From the NCBI RefSeq assembly GCF_001612635.1, contig NZ_BDAV01000023.1:23403-87402 (forward strand): a DNA stretch of 64,000 nt, in the 5' to 3' direction. This stretch comes from Nocardia africana NBRC 100379. Its GTDB lineage: Bacteria; Actinomycetota; Actinomycetes; Mycobacteriales; Mycobacteriaceae. Below the pieces are notes generated by a model that made no database searches, was not told the DNA's origin, and saw only the letters and a list, made by a program, of their open reading frames with translations. Position 1 is the stretch's first letter. Every line of letters starts with the position of its first letter. Positions 23,775 to 31,640 of this stretch are shown in pieces. Made by a program: the position numbers and the translations under genes.

Positions 23775-23812
23775 GGTGGTGACAAAACGCGTATCCGTGA
23801 TCTGTCACCACC
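23775..23812. promoter_or_regulatory. Dyad operator between the six-gene operon and its regulator
   Basis: GGTGGTGACA and TGTCACCACC, perfect 10-bp inverted arms separated by 18 bp, ending 15 bases before the regulator ATG. A third, partial CTCACCACTGAC lies at 23737. The arrangement suggests binding of a dimeric XRE regulator on two helical turns. Confidence 0.7.
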
Positions 23813-23826
23813 TGGGATGATGAGAG

Positions 23827-25065
23827 ATGACCCCGTCGACTGCACGATTGCCGAATATGAACGCGAACCGAATCGGACAAGCACTTCGCCGATTCCGCCT
23901 CGCCCAGCCGATGAGCCAACGGGAGCTGGCGGCGGTCCTGTTCTGCGATCGTTCCTACATCACGAGCGTCGAGAAAGGCCGCCGGTGGCCCGGCAATCGT
24001 GGCTGGGTCGAAGAAGCGGATCTGGCGTTGGATGCGGGAGGTGAACTGGTCGCTGCTTGGGACGCTGACCAGGCTGAGCGCGCAGCAGCGGCGGACACCA
24101 TGCGACTGCTTGAAGATGCCCGCCGCGGGTCGGAGCAACTGCTGTTAGCTCCGGACGGTGCTTCACTCGATGAAATTGAGCAGCGAATCGTCGATATCGC
24201 GACCAAGGCAAGGCTTGAGTCCTACGACCTAACGCTGGAGCGAGCCCTCGGCTTGCGCGCTGAGCTCACTCGTCGGCTACAGGTGGGCGCATATAGTCCG
24301 AACGCGATTCGCGATCTCTACGTAGCACTGGGCCGTGTTTGTGGCGTGCTGGCGTATCTGACGCTCGACCTCGGTCAGGCTGATCATGCCAAGGTCCACG
24401 CCCAAGCAGCGTTTCAGCTCGGCGAGCGCGCCGGCCACGATCAGCTGCGCGCGTGGTCACGTGGCACACAGGCACTCGCCCACCGTTTCACGAAGGACTT
24501 CGAGCTGGCGGCCGCCGCAGCTGAGGACGGTCTGACCTATGTGGGTAAGTCGACTGGCACCACCGAACCGCGGCTCCTGTGCGGGCTCGCCGCGTCGGTC
24601 GCGAATCTCGGCCAAAGCGAGCGAGCGCTCGAATTGCTGAAACAGGCAGACCGCGCTCGGGCACAAGGCGCCAACAGCGACGAGATCGCGGGCCTATTCA
24701 CTTTCACCCCGGCTAAACAGGTGTACTACCACGGGTTTTCGCTGATGTGGGCCGATGACCTGAAGACTTTGAATCGCTCCATTAAGGCGTCAGAGGAGGC
24801 TCTGCAGGCTTGGCGGGTCCAGCGGTCGCCAGGCGACGAGATGCTGACCACGATCTATTTGGCCATGGCCAATGCTCGTGTCGGCGATTTGGACGCCAGT
24901 CTGGCCGCTGTTTCGCCGGTGCTCGAACAGCCGATCGAGCACCATTTCAGTTGGGTCAGGAAGCGCCTAAACCAGTTGGATGGGCTTCTAGCACAACATT
25001 TTCCAGGATCACGAGAGGCAGAAGAAGAACGTCAAACGCTGCGCGCGTACGTCCATGCAGCCTGA
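23827..25065 (+). CDS. XRE-family regulator with TPR-like C-terminal domain
   Basis: 412 residues. An N-terminal helix-turn-helix (IGQALRRFRLAQPMSQRELA, VLFCDRSYITSVEKGRRWPG) is followed by about 320 helical residues in tetratricopeptide-like pairs (LDLGQADHAKVHAQAAFQLG, NLGQSERALELLKQADRARA, ARVGDLDASLAAVSPVLEQP). This is the layout of peptide- or ligand-sensing Streptomyces/Nocardia regulators. It is divergent from the six-gene operon with a perfect dyad between. The start is the ATG 23827 after GAGAG; ATG 23857 is possible. Confidence 0.85.
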   Translation: MTPSTARLPNMNANRIGQALRRFRLAQPMSQRELAAVLFCDRSYITSVEKGRRWPGNRGWVEEADLALDAGGELVAAWDADQAERAAAADTMRLLEDARRGSEQLLLAPDGASLDEIEQRIVDIATKARLESYDLTLERALGLRAELTRRLQVGAYSPNAIRDLYVALGRVCGVLAYLTLDLGQADHAKVHAQAAFQLGERAGHDQLRAWSRGTQALAHRFTKDFELAAAAAEDGLTYVGKSTGTTEPRLLCGLAASVANLGQSERALELLKQADRARAQGANSDEIAGLFTFTPAKQVYYHGFSLMWADDLKTLNRSIKASEEALQAWRVQRSPGDEMLTTIYLAMANARVGDLDASLAAVSPVLEQPIEHHFSWVRKRLNQLDGLLAQHFPGSREAEEERQTLRAYVHAA

Positions 25066-25113
25066 TCTCCAGGTGGTGAGCCGCCCGTCCGGCGAATCGA
25101 TCGCCGAGCTGGG

Positions 25114-26307
25114 TCACCCAGCCAGCGCCAGCGACGGCATCGGGCCCGGCGCGCTCCACTCCAAAAGGCGTGCCCCCGATTCGCGGTAATGCCGCAACTT
25201 CTCCAGCTTCCTGCGGCGATATTCGGCATCGTCTTCCCGACCCCAGACCTCCATGAACGATTGCGGCTGGTCGAGGAAGACATAGTCCGGGAAGACCGCA
25301 TCGCCGTCGTAGCGGCAGGGCTTGAGGAAGGCCCGGCCCGCACGGACCAAGGCGTCGGTGGCGAGCACCTCATACGATGAATCGGCCGGTATCCACTGTT
25401 GATTGGTCAACATGATCGCGGCGTCGACCGCCACGGCGTAACCCGTGCGGGAACGCTCGACGTAGGCGAGCAGAACTCGGCGGCCGCCGGCCTCGGTTGC
25501 CGCTCTCGACACCGCATGTCGATAGGAGCGGGTCAGCCTCTCGTGCAGTGTTTTTCGGACCATCACCTGCCGCGCTCGCTGGTCAACGAGCTCATATCGG
25601 TACCCGAACTCTGCTTCGTGGCGATGCGCGAGCTCGCCGACGACGAAGCCTCGCCGCAACGCGGAGCGTCCATCGAGGTTGCTGAGAAATCTATCGAAGG
25701 CCGGAAGGCTGCCACGGCTCCATGGTGGTACGACGTACAGGACGTCGGAACCCGGCTGGGAATTGATCGTGCATATCTCGGCCTGACTGCGCAGCGCCTG
25801 GACCACGTCGGCCCACGATCGGTCGCGCACGGTCGGATGCCAGGTAGTGAGCCTGGATTCTTCCCACAGCCAGTGCAAAATGCCTAGCAGGCCGATCCGG
25901 GAGCGCCCGATTCCCGGGTACACCGAGCGTTCGACCGGCTCACGCGACAGCGCATCCGATCGCGTGCTCGCAGCGAGCGGGCCCGCAAAACTGATCGCCA
26001 CGCCGCCGTCATCGCCTTCACGGATCGCTGCTCCGGTGTATGGCTTCTGGCCGCTCAGCTCGCCGTCGACCTTGAAGAACGCGCACATCGGATTATGCCG
26101 AGGGCCGCCGTGGGGCCAGACAGCGAGCGAGTAGTGGCCGGACCGGCAGCGCGTCACCAACGGCAACGCAGGAGTCCGGCACAGGCACTCGGCGTCCTTG
26201 TCGGCCCAGGCCCGGGACAAGAGGCCGGAGAAACGATCAGGCTCAGCCCGCAGCTCTGCATAGGGCAGCCGGCGGCCAGCCAGCCGCACCCAGGTCTGAA
26301 AACTCAT
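25114..26307 (-). CDS. DUF1173 family protein
   Basis: 397 residues from the ATG at 26307, which has a strong GGGAGG site. Conserved features of this plasmid/ICE family are visible: CLCRTPALPLVTRCRSGHYS, FFKVDGELSG, KPYTGAAIREGDDGG, LLGILHWLWEESRLTTWHPT, and the C-terminal KPCRYDGDAVFPDYVFLDQP followed by MEVWGREDDAEYRRRK. Cys pairs at the N-terminus suggest metal binding. Function unknown; it is usually found on mobile elements near transfer or maintenance genes. Convergent with the XRE regulator. Confidence 0.8.
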   Translation of the reverse strand: MSFQTWVRLAGRRLPYAELRAEPDRFSGLLSRAWADKDAECLCRTPALPLVTRCRSGHYSLAVWPHGGPRHNPMCAFFKVDGELSGQKPYTGAAIREGDDGGVAISFAGPLAASTRSDALSREPVERSVYPGIGRSRIGLLGILHWLWEESRLTTWHPTVRDRSWADVVQALRSQAEICTINSQPGSDVLYVVPPWSRGSLPAFDRFLSNLDGRSALRRGFVVGELAHRHEAEFGYRYELVDQRARQVMVRKTLHERLTRSYRHAVSRAATEAGGRRVLLAYVERSRTGYAVAVDAAIMLTNQQWIPADSSYEVLATDALVRAGRAFLKPCRYDGDAVFPDYVFLDQPQSFMEVWGREDDAEYRRRKLEKLRHYRESGARLLEWSAPGPMPSLALAG

Positions 26308-26390
26308 TGCGCCTCCCCGAACCCGAAAACCCCACGCGTGCAGGACATTCGACTCCACGATAGCGATCCGAACGGACAATCTCGAGTGCC

Positions 26391-26726
26391 TTAGTCAGAG
26401 TCGTCAGGTATCCGGATGGCAGATTGGTTTATCCACTGCCGGATCGGCACCCGCAGCATCCGGTTGCGGCTCTGCAGGACGATCTCCACCTCACCCATCC
26501 AGAGGCCGCCCAAATTGGTCCGCAACCACCGGTGCAGGAGAGCCGGAACCCACCGTTCGCTCAGCATCGGATCCACCGCGCCCGACAGCACCCCCAACGC
26601 TGTCTCGCCAGGGGCGGGCCATCGACGAGGCAACACGAATACGGCCCGCGGATCCACCAACACCGGACGCGGAGCTGGCAACCACCGCATCATCTGCGGC
26701 TCCCGATCCTTCTCCACTTCGATCAC
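26391..26726 (-). CDS. Hypothetical protein coupled to the ImuA-like gene
   Basis: 111 residues from a GTG overlapping the upstream stop (GTGA). Mixed alpha/beta, Trp/Arg-rich, no Cys (RWVPALLHRWLRTNLGGLWM; EIVLQSRNRMLRVPIRQWIN). I recognise no family. In chromosomal mutasome operons the gene after imuA' encodes the Y-family polymerase-like ImuB; this product is far too short to be ImuB. Confidence 0.6.
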   Translation of the reverse strand: MIEVEKDREPQMMRWLPAPRPVLVDPRAVFVLPRRWPAPGETALGVLSGAVDPMLSERWVPALLHRWLRTNLGGLWMGEVEIVLQSRNRMLRVPIRQWINQSAIRIPDDSD

Positions 26727-27496
26727 CCGGTGTGCGCTAGACGCAAGAGACCCGCCGGCGTAGGCGCGGGAATCCACCGGCTACGTCCGTCCTTGCTGGC
26801 CGCCAACACCAATCGCCCGCTCCGTGCGTACTGACCGGAGGTGACATCGACGTCCATTTCGATCCGACTGAGCCGCCCCAGGCCCCGGCCGATCCCGCCG
26901 ACGCCTCGCAGGCGGCAGCCGATCGTTAGGTGCGGCTGACGGACCCACGAGCCCTCCGTGACCACCAATAGACCTCGGTTGCCGCGTACCCGGGCACGCA
27001 GCGTCTCCACCTGAGTCGGTGTCAGTCGCAGGCCGGGGATCGCCAGCACCACCACCGGCACGCCGTCGACCAGCACCGACACAATCTCGGCCGGATCGGC
27101 TCCGGCCGCGTCGACCAGCGCCACCCGCTCGAGCGTCCCGCCCATCTCCCATATGTCGATCAAGCTCGGGCGCCGCCGGTCGAACTGCTCGCCGACGATG
27201 GCTGTTTGGTGCCCGGAGCTAGTAGCGGCCGCCAGGATCGCGGAGGTAATCGCGCCCCGCGGGCATGCCACGACGGTGCCTAGCATCAGGCCGCCAGAGG
27301 GAAGTAGCTCGCCGAGCGGACCTGGAATCGGCAGAAGGTCGTGTGCGGCGACCGTCGCCGGGGCGTCGGCCCCGACCTTCCCCGGGATAGCGGCCATCCG
27401 CCGTCGTAGCTCGTCCAGGCGCCGTCCCATCGGCATCGCCGCCAGCGCCGGATCGAGCCGCGCACCCGCACTGCGTCCCGGATTCGACTCGAACAT
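26723..27496 (-). CDS. ImuA-like RecA-fold protein, SOS-controlled
   Basis: 257 residues. A RecA-like core begins LPIPGPLGELLPSGGLMLGT, continues VVACPRGAITSAILAAATSS (Walker-A position without the lysine), HQTAIVGEQFDRRRPSLIDI, RVALVDAAG and VVVLAIPGL. It resembles the actinobacterial ImuA'/SulA-like proteins that act with ImuB and DnaE2 in mutagenic repair. Neither imuB nor dnaE2 is nearby. The ATG at 27496 lies inside a LexA box, with CATAGT about 7 bases upstream as the -10, implying a leaderless, damage-inducible transcript. The frame remains open to 27535 but that would start upstream of the promoter. Confidence 0.72.
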   Translation of the reverse strand: MFESNPGRSAGARLDPALAAMPMGRRLDELRRRMAAIPGKVGADAPATVAAHDLLPIPGPLGELLPSGGLMLGTVVACPRGAITSAILAAATSSGHQTAIVGEQFDRRRPSLIDIWEMGGTLERVALVDAAGADPAEIVSVLVDGVPVVVLAIPGLRLTPTQVETLRARVRGNRGLLVVTEGSWVRQPHLTIGCRLRGVGGIGRGLGRLSRIEMDVDVTSGQYARSGRLVLAASKDGRSRWIPAPTPAGLLRLAHTG

Positions 27497-27504
27497 GTGT
27501 TCTA
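27489..27504. promoter_or_regulatory. LexA (SOS) box over the start codon of the ImuA-like gene
   Basis: TCGAAC-ATGT-GTTCTA matches the actinobacterial/mycobacterial SOS consensus TCGAAC-N4-GTTCGA at 11 of 12 positions and overlaps the ATG. Confidence 0.8.
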
Positions 27505-27881
27505 CTATGGCACGGTTCCCGCTGGTAGGGTGCACCCCGCCCCCAACTCTCCGTCCGACAGCGCACTGTCGGCTATCGCCGTGAAGCGGGAGCCCGGCGG
27601 CCGCGAGGGGAGGCCGGGCAGCCGACCGGACAGGGGACAGGATGTCAGCGCAGTTCTCTTGTTGTGCGCCTATGGATTCCGCCCGGCGCCCCGCTCACCC
27701 CATCTCCGTGCAGGGCCCAACACCACGATGACCCCGACGGCCGGTCACCGCCAGGCCTAGGCGTGTCGGCGTGGCGCGCCGAGCCTGGCACTGCACCGTC
27801 CGTCGGGGCCCGCGAAGTCGTGACCAACCCGGATCCGGGACCAATCAGGGCCACCGGCTCAGCAATCCCCAGGAGCACACC
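27505..27881. other. Gap between the SOS gene and ssb
   Basis: 377 bases. Short frames here are Pro/Arg-rich and unconvincing. A small dyad CCGACAGCG...CTGTCGG lies near 27560. The AGGAG before ssb is at 27871-27875. Confidence 0.5.
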
Positions 27882-28262
27882 ATGACCAGCGTCGCTGTCG
27901 AAATCACCGGCCACCTCGCCGAAACCCCCGACCTCCGCGTCACGAACAACGGAGTCCCCGTCACCTCGTTCACGGTGATGGCCAATGCACGCCGATACGA
28001 CGAAGACCGGCGGGAATGGGTTGACGCCCACACCACCGCGATCCGCGTCACCGCATGGAACACCCTCGCCGTCCACGCCGTCGACTCCCTGACCCGAGGC
28101 GCCCTGGTCACCGTTTCTGGCGGACGTCTGACGGCCGACGCATGGACCGATCGTGAGGGCACCGCCCGCGCGACGCTCGAGTTGCGGGCCGACAGTATCC
28201 GCGTCGACCTCGGCACCCAAACCGTCGCGATCACCCGCGCCCCGCGCATCCCCGCGGCCTGA
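27882..28262 (+). CDS. ssb: Single-stranded DNA-binding protein
   Basis: 126 residues. OB-fold SSB pattern: VAVEITGHLAETPDLRVTNNG, VPVTSFTVMANARRYDEDRR, IRVTAWNTLAVHAVDSL, GALVTVSGGRLTADAWTDRE, ATLELRADSIRVDLG. It lacks the long Gly-rich linker and acidic tip of chromosomal SSB, as is usual for small plasmid SSBs. It would coat incoming single strands after conjugation. An AGGAG site is seven bases before the ATG, and a strong terminator follows. Confidence 0.9.
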   Translation: MTSVAVEITGHLAETPDLRVTNNGVPVTSFTVMANARRYDEDRREWVDAHTTAIRVTAWNTLAVHAVDSLTRGALVTVSGGRLTADAWTDREGTARATLELRADSIRVDLGTQTVAITRAPRIPAA

Positions 28263-28266
28263 CCCA

Positions 28267-28299
28267 CCGGGCCAGGCGCGCCCACCGCGCCTGGCCCGG
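28267..28299 (+). terminator. ssb terminator
   Basis: CCGGGCCAGGCGCG / CGCGCCTGGCCCGG, perfect 14-bp arms with a CCCAC loop, starting four bases after the ssb stop. Confidence 0.8.
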
Positions 28300-28340
28300 C
28301 CTGCGGCCGGGAACGACTTCTCACGCGGGATGCGAACGGA

Positions 28341-29351
28341 TCAGCCGAGCGTGCTGCGCCGAATCAGTGTGCCGCCCAGACCATTTCGACTCGGATCTGA
28401 CCGGACGATCACAATGAGAACCGAGACGGTGACCGCAGTCAGCCACACCACCGGCGCCCGAGCGACCGAGGGATGGTCGAGCAACGCCGCAACGATCGAT
28501 GACGCCGAGGTGACCCGAGCAGCTACCGCCGCCGGATACATGAAACGCCGTGCAAGCGTTCGTGTCGGCGCGATGATGTAGAGCCCGGCGACCACAGCCA
28601 GCGGCAGCAGGCCCCACCACATCTCGTCGGGAGCTCCAAGGGTGAGCGCGGCCGCCGTCGCCGATCGCCCCACATCGATCAGGGCATCAGTGAGCCGCCC
28701 CAGCCCCAGGAGGGCATCGGCGCCGACGAACCCGTGCCAGCCCAACACCGAGACCCACATTCCGACCCGGATCCACCATCGCCCGACGGCCACCGCGTGG
28801 GCCCGCTGGACCGGCCAGCGGCCGACGAGCAGACCACGCCTGCGACCCGTGCGAAGGGCACCGCTCGTGTCGCCGGCGGGCCGAGGGGGCCGGGTATGGC
28901 GTAGGCCAGGATGCGCGGCGATCAACTCCTCGACGTCGTCGAAGTGCGCGACGTCAGGTAGGTGGCCGCGGATGCGGGCGACCAGCTCGGCGCCGAGAAT
29001 CGTGCTGTCGGCCCACAACGCCACGATCCGCGCCGCTTCCGCCCGATATCCGCGCTCACCCTCGAGGACCGTGCCCTCAAGCGCGATCACCGCGACTATC
29101 GCGTGCGCTTGGCGGTATTCGGTGCGCAACGTCTGCAGGTCCCCGAAACCGTATATGCCGCAGCCGCATTGCTCAGAAGGTGGCCGATGTGGATCGGAGG
29201 TCGGCTCGACGCATTCGGCCACGCACACGCCGCCGTCCCACGCGCTGTTCCCACGCGCCGCGGTGTAGGTAGTGACCGGGAGCAGCCTCCCGGACGCCGA
29301 TTCCACCCGAAAGGTCCGCAGCGCGTAGAGACCTACGACCGGCTCGGTCAT
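28341..29351 (-). CDS. Membrane protein of the mycosin operon
   Basis: 336 residues. The N-terminal 135-residue domain (GLYALRTFRVESASGRLLPV, WDGGVCVAECVEP, EQCGCGIYGFGDLQTL, IVAVIALEGTVLEGERGYRA) recurs in mycobacterial/nocardial hypothetical proteins. It is followed by a linker and membrane helices (VGMWVSVLGWHGFVGADALL, LLPLAVVAGLYIIAP, VVWLTAVTVSVLIVIV). Its ATG overlaps the 45-residue gene stop (ATGA). Function unknown; the operon suggests a role with the mycosin at the membrane. Confidence 0.65.
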   Translation of the reverse strand: MTEPVVGLYALRTFRVESASGRLLPVTTYTAARGNSAWDGGVCVAECVEPTSDPHRPPSEQCGCGIYGFGDLQTLRTEYRQAHAIVAVIALEGTVLEGERGYRAEAARIVALWADSTILGAELVARIRGHLPDVAHFDDVEELIAAHPGLRHTRPPRPAGDTSGALRTGRRRGLLVGRWPVQRAHAVAVGRWWIRVGMWVSVLGWHGFVGADALLGLGRLTDALIDVGRSATAAALTLGAPDEMWWGLLPLAVVAGLYIIAPTRTLARRFMYPAAVAARVTSASSIVAALLDHPSVARAPVVWLTAVTVSVLIVIVRSDPSRNGLGGTLIRRSTLG

Positions 29352-29485
29352 CGCGATGGTTCCGGCTCAGGCCGGATCGGCTCAGGCTCAGCCGGCGACC
29401 GATCCGGCTCGGCAGGCACAGGAAGTACCGGCCGCGTGGCTGGAACCACTTCGATGCGGCGGCGGATCGGCCCGATGTCGCCCAT
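29348..29485 (-). CDS. 45-residue Pro/Glu-rich protein in the mycosin operon
   Basis: MGDIGPIRRRIEVVPATRPV followed by a Pro-Glu-Pro repeat tail ending EPEPSR. The ATG shares its first base with the mycosin stop (TGATG) and the stop overlaps the next ATG (ATGA), so coupling on both sides supports translation. Small IGPIRRRIEV-type proteins are common in actinobacterial plasmids; function unknown. Confidence 0.65.
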   Translation of the reverse strand: MGDIGPIRRRIEVVPATRPVLPVPAEPDRSPAEPEPIRPEPEPSR

Positions 29486-30930
29486 CACTCGTCATCCCGT
29501 CGCAGCGCATGCCGCAATGGGAAGGACGCCAGAACTCCCAAGACCAAAAGGACACCCACGATGCCAGATCCGATCAGTGCCACGTTGCGAGAGGTGTGGT
29601 CAGGCTCCGGCGCTGATTGCGGCACCGGCAGCGCCCGCGCCGCGGGCGCGAGTGCGGTCGGTTTCTTCTCCAATGCCAGGTCCGGTGGCACCTCATGGGT
29701 CAGCGCGGCCATCGGATCGATACTGCCGAACCCCACCCATTCATTCCACCCCTCAGGCGGTCTGTGTGCGGTCGCCTCGATCCGCTTGATGACCTCCGTC
29801 GCGCTCAGCTGTGGATACCGTGACCGCACGAGCGCGGCCAGCCCAGCGACGTACGGAGCGGCGAATGACGTACCTGCCAATGCGTTTCGCTGGCCGTTGG
29901 GCGGCTGAGTGGCGTTGATCAATCCCGCCGAGTGCGGATCCAGAGACACGATCTCCTCACCCGGCGCGGCCACTCCCACCCACGGCCCGGGGACCGTGAA
30001 CTTCGACGGCTGTCCGTTCAAATCCGTTGCGCCGACAGCCAGAACGTAGGAGTCGTACCAGGCCGGGGTCACGGCCGTACGCAGGCCGTCCCACGGATCT
30101 GCGGCTGGATGCAGCGGGTCGATATCCGCGTTCCCCGCTTTACAGGCCGGGTTGTCGTTGTTTCCAGCGGACGCCACGATCACCACGTCCCGTACCTGCA
30201 CCGCGTACTGGACCGCAGCACCCAGCGCCAAATCGGCTACGGTGCCGCCCGGCCCGCACGCCACCTCGGAAATGTTGATGACGGTAGCTCCGCTGTCAGC
30301 TGCTGTGCGCACAGCCTGAGCCAACGTGGTCGTTGTGCCGACACCGCCGCCGTTCTTCGGGTCGTTGGGATTGGGCTGAGTTCCCTTGGGGCGGTAGATC
30401 TCAGAGCTCTGGCGGATCGAGATGATCCGCGCGTCCGGTGCCATCCCGGCGAAGCCGTCCGACGGCGAGGGTTGCGCGCCGATCAATCCGGCCACGACCG
30501 TGCCGTGCGAATCGCAGTCCTCGGTGCCATCGGATGTCGCGACGTAGTCACCGCCGCCGATCAGCTGAGGTAGCCGTGGATGCCGGGCGACGCCGGTGTC
30601 GATCACCGCGACCGTCTGGCCGGCGCCCCGACTCCACCGCCACGCGGCCTCAACATCGAGGAACGCCTGTGCGGGCGGATGAGCGGGCGACGGCACCGTG
30701 AACGTGTTGATGCACGCGTTGGCAGGCTCGACTGGGAACGGGGGCGCCGGAGCGGCCGCCGCGGGCAGTTGCCCCGGATCGATCGCGGGTGGACCGGACG
30801 CACCTGCCGCCGGTGCGCCGATCAGAGCTGACAGCGCAGCCATTCCGATCGCCGCCGAAACCCCCGTAACACGCCATGTGGCTCTCTGCACTGAATGTGC
30901 GGGGCCCACCCCCGCCTTGCTTCCACGCAC
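29485..30930 (-). CDS. mycP: Mycosin (type VII secretion subtilisin-like protease)
   Basis: 481 residues. Signal-peptide-like N-terminus (VSAAIGMAALSALIGAPAAG). The subtilase catalytic triad is Asp in VAVIDTGVARH, His in DCDSHGTVVAGL and Ser in LAGTSFAAPYVAG, with GNNDNPAC in the oxyanion region. The C-terminal membrane anchor (VALIGSGIVGVLLVLGVLAS) is followed by a short basic-acidic tail. The N-terminal extension (CINTFTVPSPAHPP...AFLDVEAAWRWS) is specific to mycosins. MycP normally stabilises and processes substrates of an ESX system; no EccB-E or EsxA/B genes are in the window. Confidence 0.88.
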   Translation of the reverse strand: MRGSKAGVGPAHSVQRATWRVTGVSAAIGMAALSALIGAPAAGASGPPAIDPGQLPAAAAPAPPFPVEPANACINTFTVPSPAHPPAQAFLDVEAAWRWSRGAGQTVAVIDTGVARHPRLPQLIGGGDYVATSDGTEDCDSHGTVVAGLIGAQPSPSDGFAGMAPDARIISIRQSSEIYRPKGTQPNPNDPKNGGGVGTTTTLAQAVRTAADSGATVINISEVACGPGGTVADLALGAAVQYAVQVRDVVIVASAGNNDNPACKAGNADIDPLHPAADPWDGLRTAVTPAWYDSYVLAVGATDLNGQPSKFTVPGPWVGVAAPGEEIVSLDPHSAGLINATQPPNGQRNALAGTSFAAPYVAGLAALVRSRYPQLSATEVIKRIEATAHRPPEGWNEWVGFGSIDPMAALTHEVPPDLALEKKPTALAPAARALPVPQSAPEPDHTSRNVALIGSGIVGVLLVLGVLASFPLRHALRRDDE

Positions 30931-31123
30931 CGCGTCAGTATCCCATCACCACAGTGGCGAGACTCCCGCAGCAACAAGGACCCGTTAGCAAACTCTTCGC
31001 AACCGCAATGCGTGGTCGCTGGAGCTTATTTTCGCAGGTAGAACATAACGTCATGTTGCGGGCGAATTTTGTGCTGTAACAACAATCCGTTATTTCGCAC
31101 AGCAAGAAATGTCGAATAAACGG

Positions 31124-31159
31124 CGAGTCCGCCGAGAATCGTGACTCTCGGCGGACTCG
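31124..31159 (-). terminator. Terminator of the MspA operon
   Basis: CGAGTCCGCCGAGA / TCTCGGCGGACTCG, perfect 14-bp arms with an 8-base loop, 33 bases after the end of the gene at 31192. On the leftward transcript it is followed by a short U-containing stretch. Confidence 0.75.
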
Positions 31160-31191
31160 AAAACTGTTCTAATTCGACCCTCTGATTCCCG

Positions 31192-31623
31192 CTACGGGGA
31201 CCACGGTGCATCCGGAACTTGCGACCCGCCGGGATCAGTTGCAATTCCCGGAAGAACACTCCTCGACCGTGGCCGAGGAGTCGTCGTAGTCGGTACAGCG
31301 GAGCTGACGGTGGGCACCAGCACATGCGGTACCCAGGGCTGTGTGCGGCCGCCGTCGCCTGGTGGCGGAGGGGTCGGTTTACCGCCGCCGGTTGGCTGCA
31401 CGGTGGGACCGGGCCCGCTATGCCCGGGGTCGGTCTTGCCGGAGTCCGAGCTGCCGTTTCTGTCCGGCGTCACTGTCGGGAGATTCCCGATCTCGGGGCC
31501 GGGGTCGAGCTCCGGGGCCGCCGCACCGGACGCGATGCTCAGCCCCCCGGAGACGACGACAGCCGCGGTGGCCGCGACAAGGCCCGCGCGGCGCAGATAC
31601 TTGCTGGGGTGACGTCTGCTCAT
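31192..31623 (-). CDS. Secreted Pro/Gly-rich protein next to the porin
   Basis: 143 residues. A twin-basic signal peptide (KYLRRAGLVAATAAVVVSGG, cleavage near ASGAAA) leads a low-complexity Pro/Gly/Asp/Ser region (PDRNGSSDSGKTDPG; GGGKPTPPPPGDGGR) and a Thr/Pro/Arg tail. No Cys and no enzyme motif. It starts 17 bases after the porin stop, so it is probably co-transcribed. It may be a cell-wall spacer or porin partner; this is inference. Confidence 0.7.
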   Translation of the reverse strand: MSRRHPSKYLRRAGLVAATAAVVVSGGLSIASGAAAPELDPGPEIGNLPTVTPDRNGSSDSGKTDPGHSGPGPTVQPTGGGKPTPPPPGDGGRTQPWVPHVLVPTVSSAVPTTTTPRPRSRSVLPGIATDPGGSQVPDAPWSP

Positions 31624-31640
31624 GGTGCTATCTCCGCAGC

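Noticed and set aside
26391..26726. ImuB (Y-family polymerase-like) partner of the ImuA-like gene
   Set aside because: At 111 residues it is far too short and shows no polymerase motifs.
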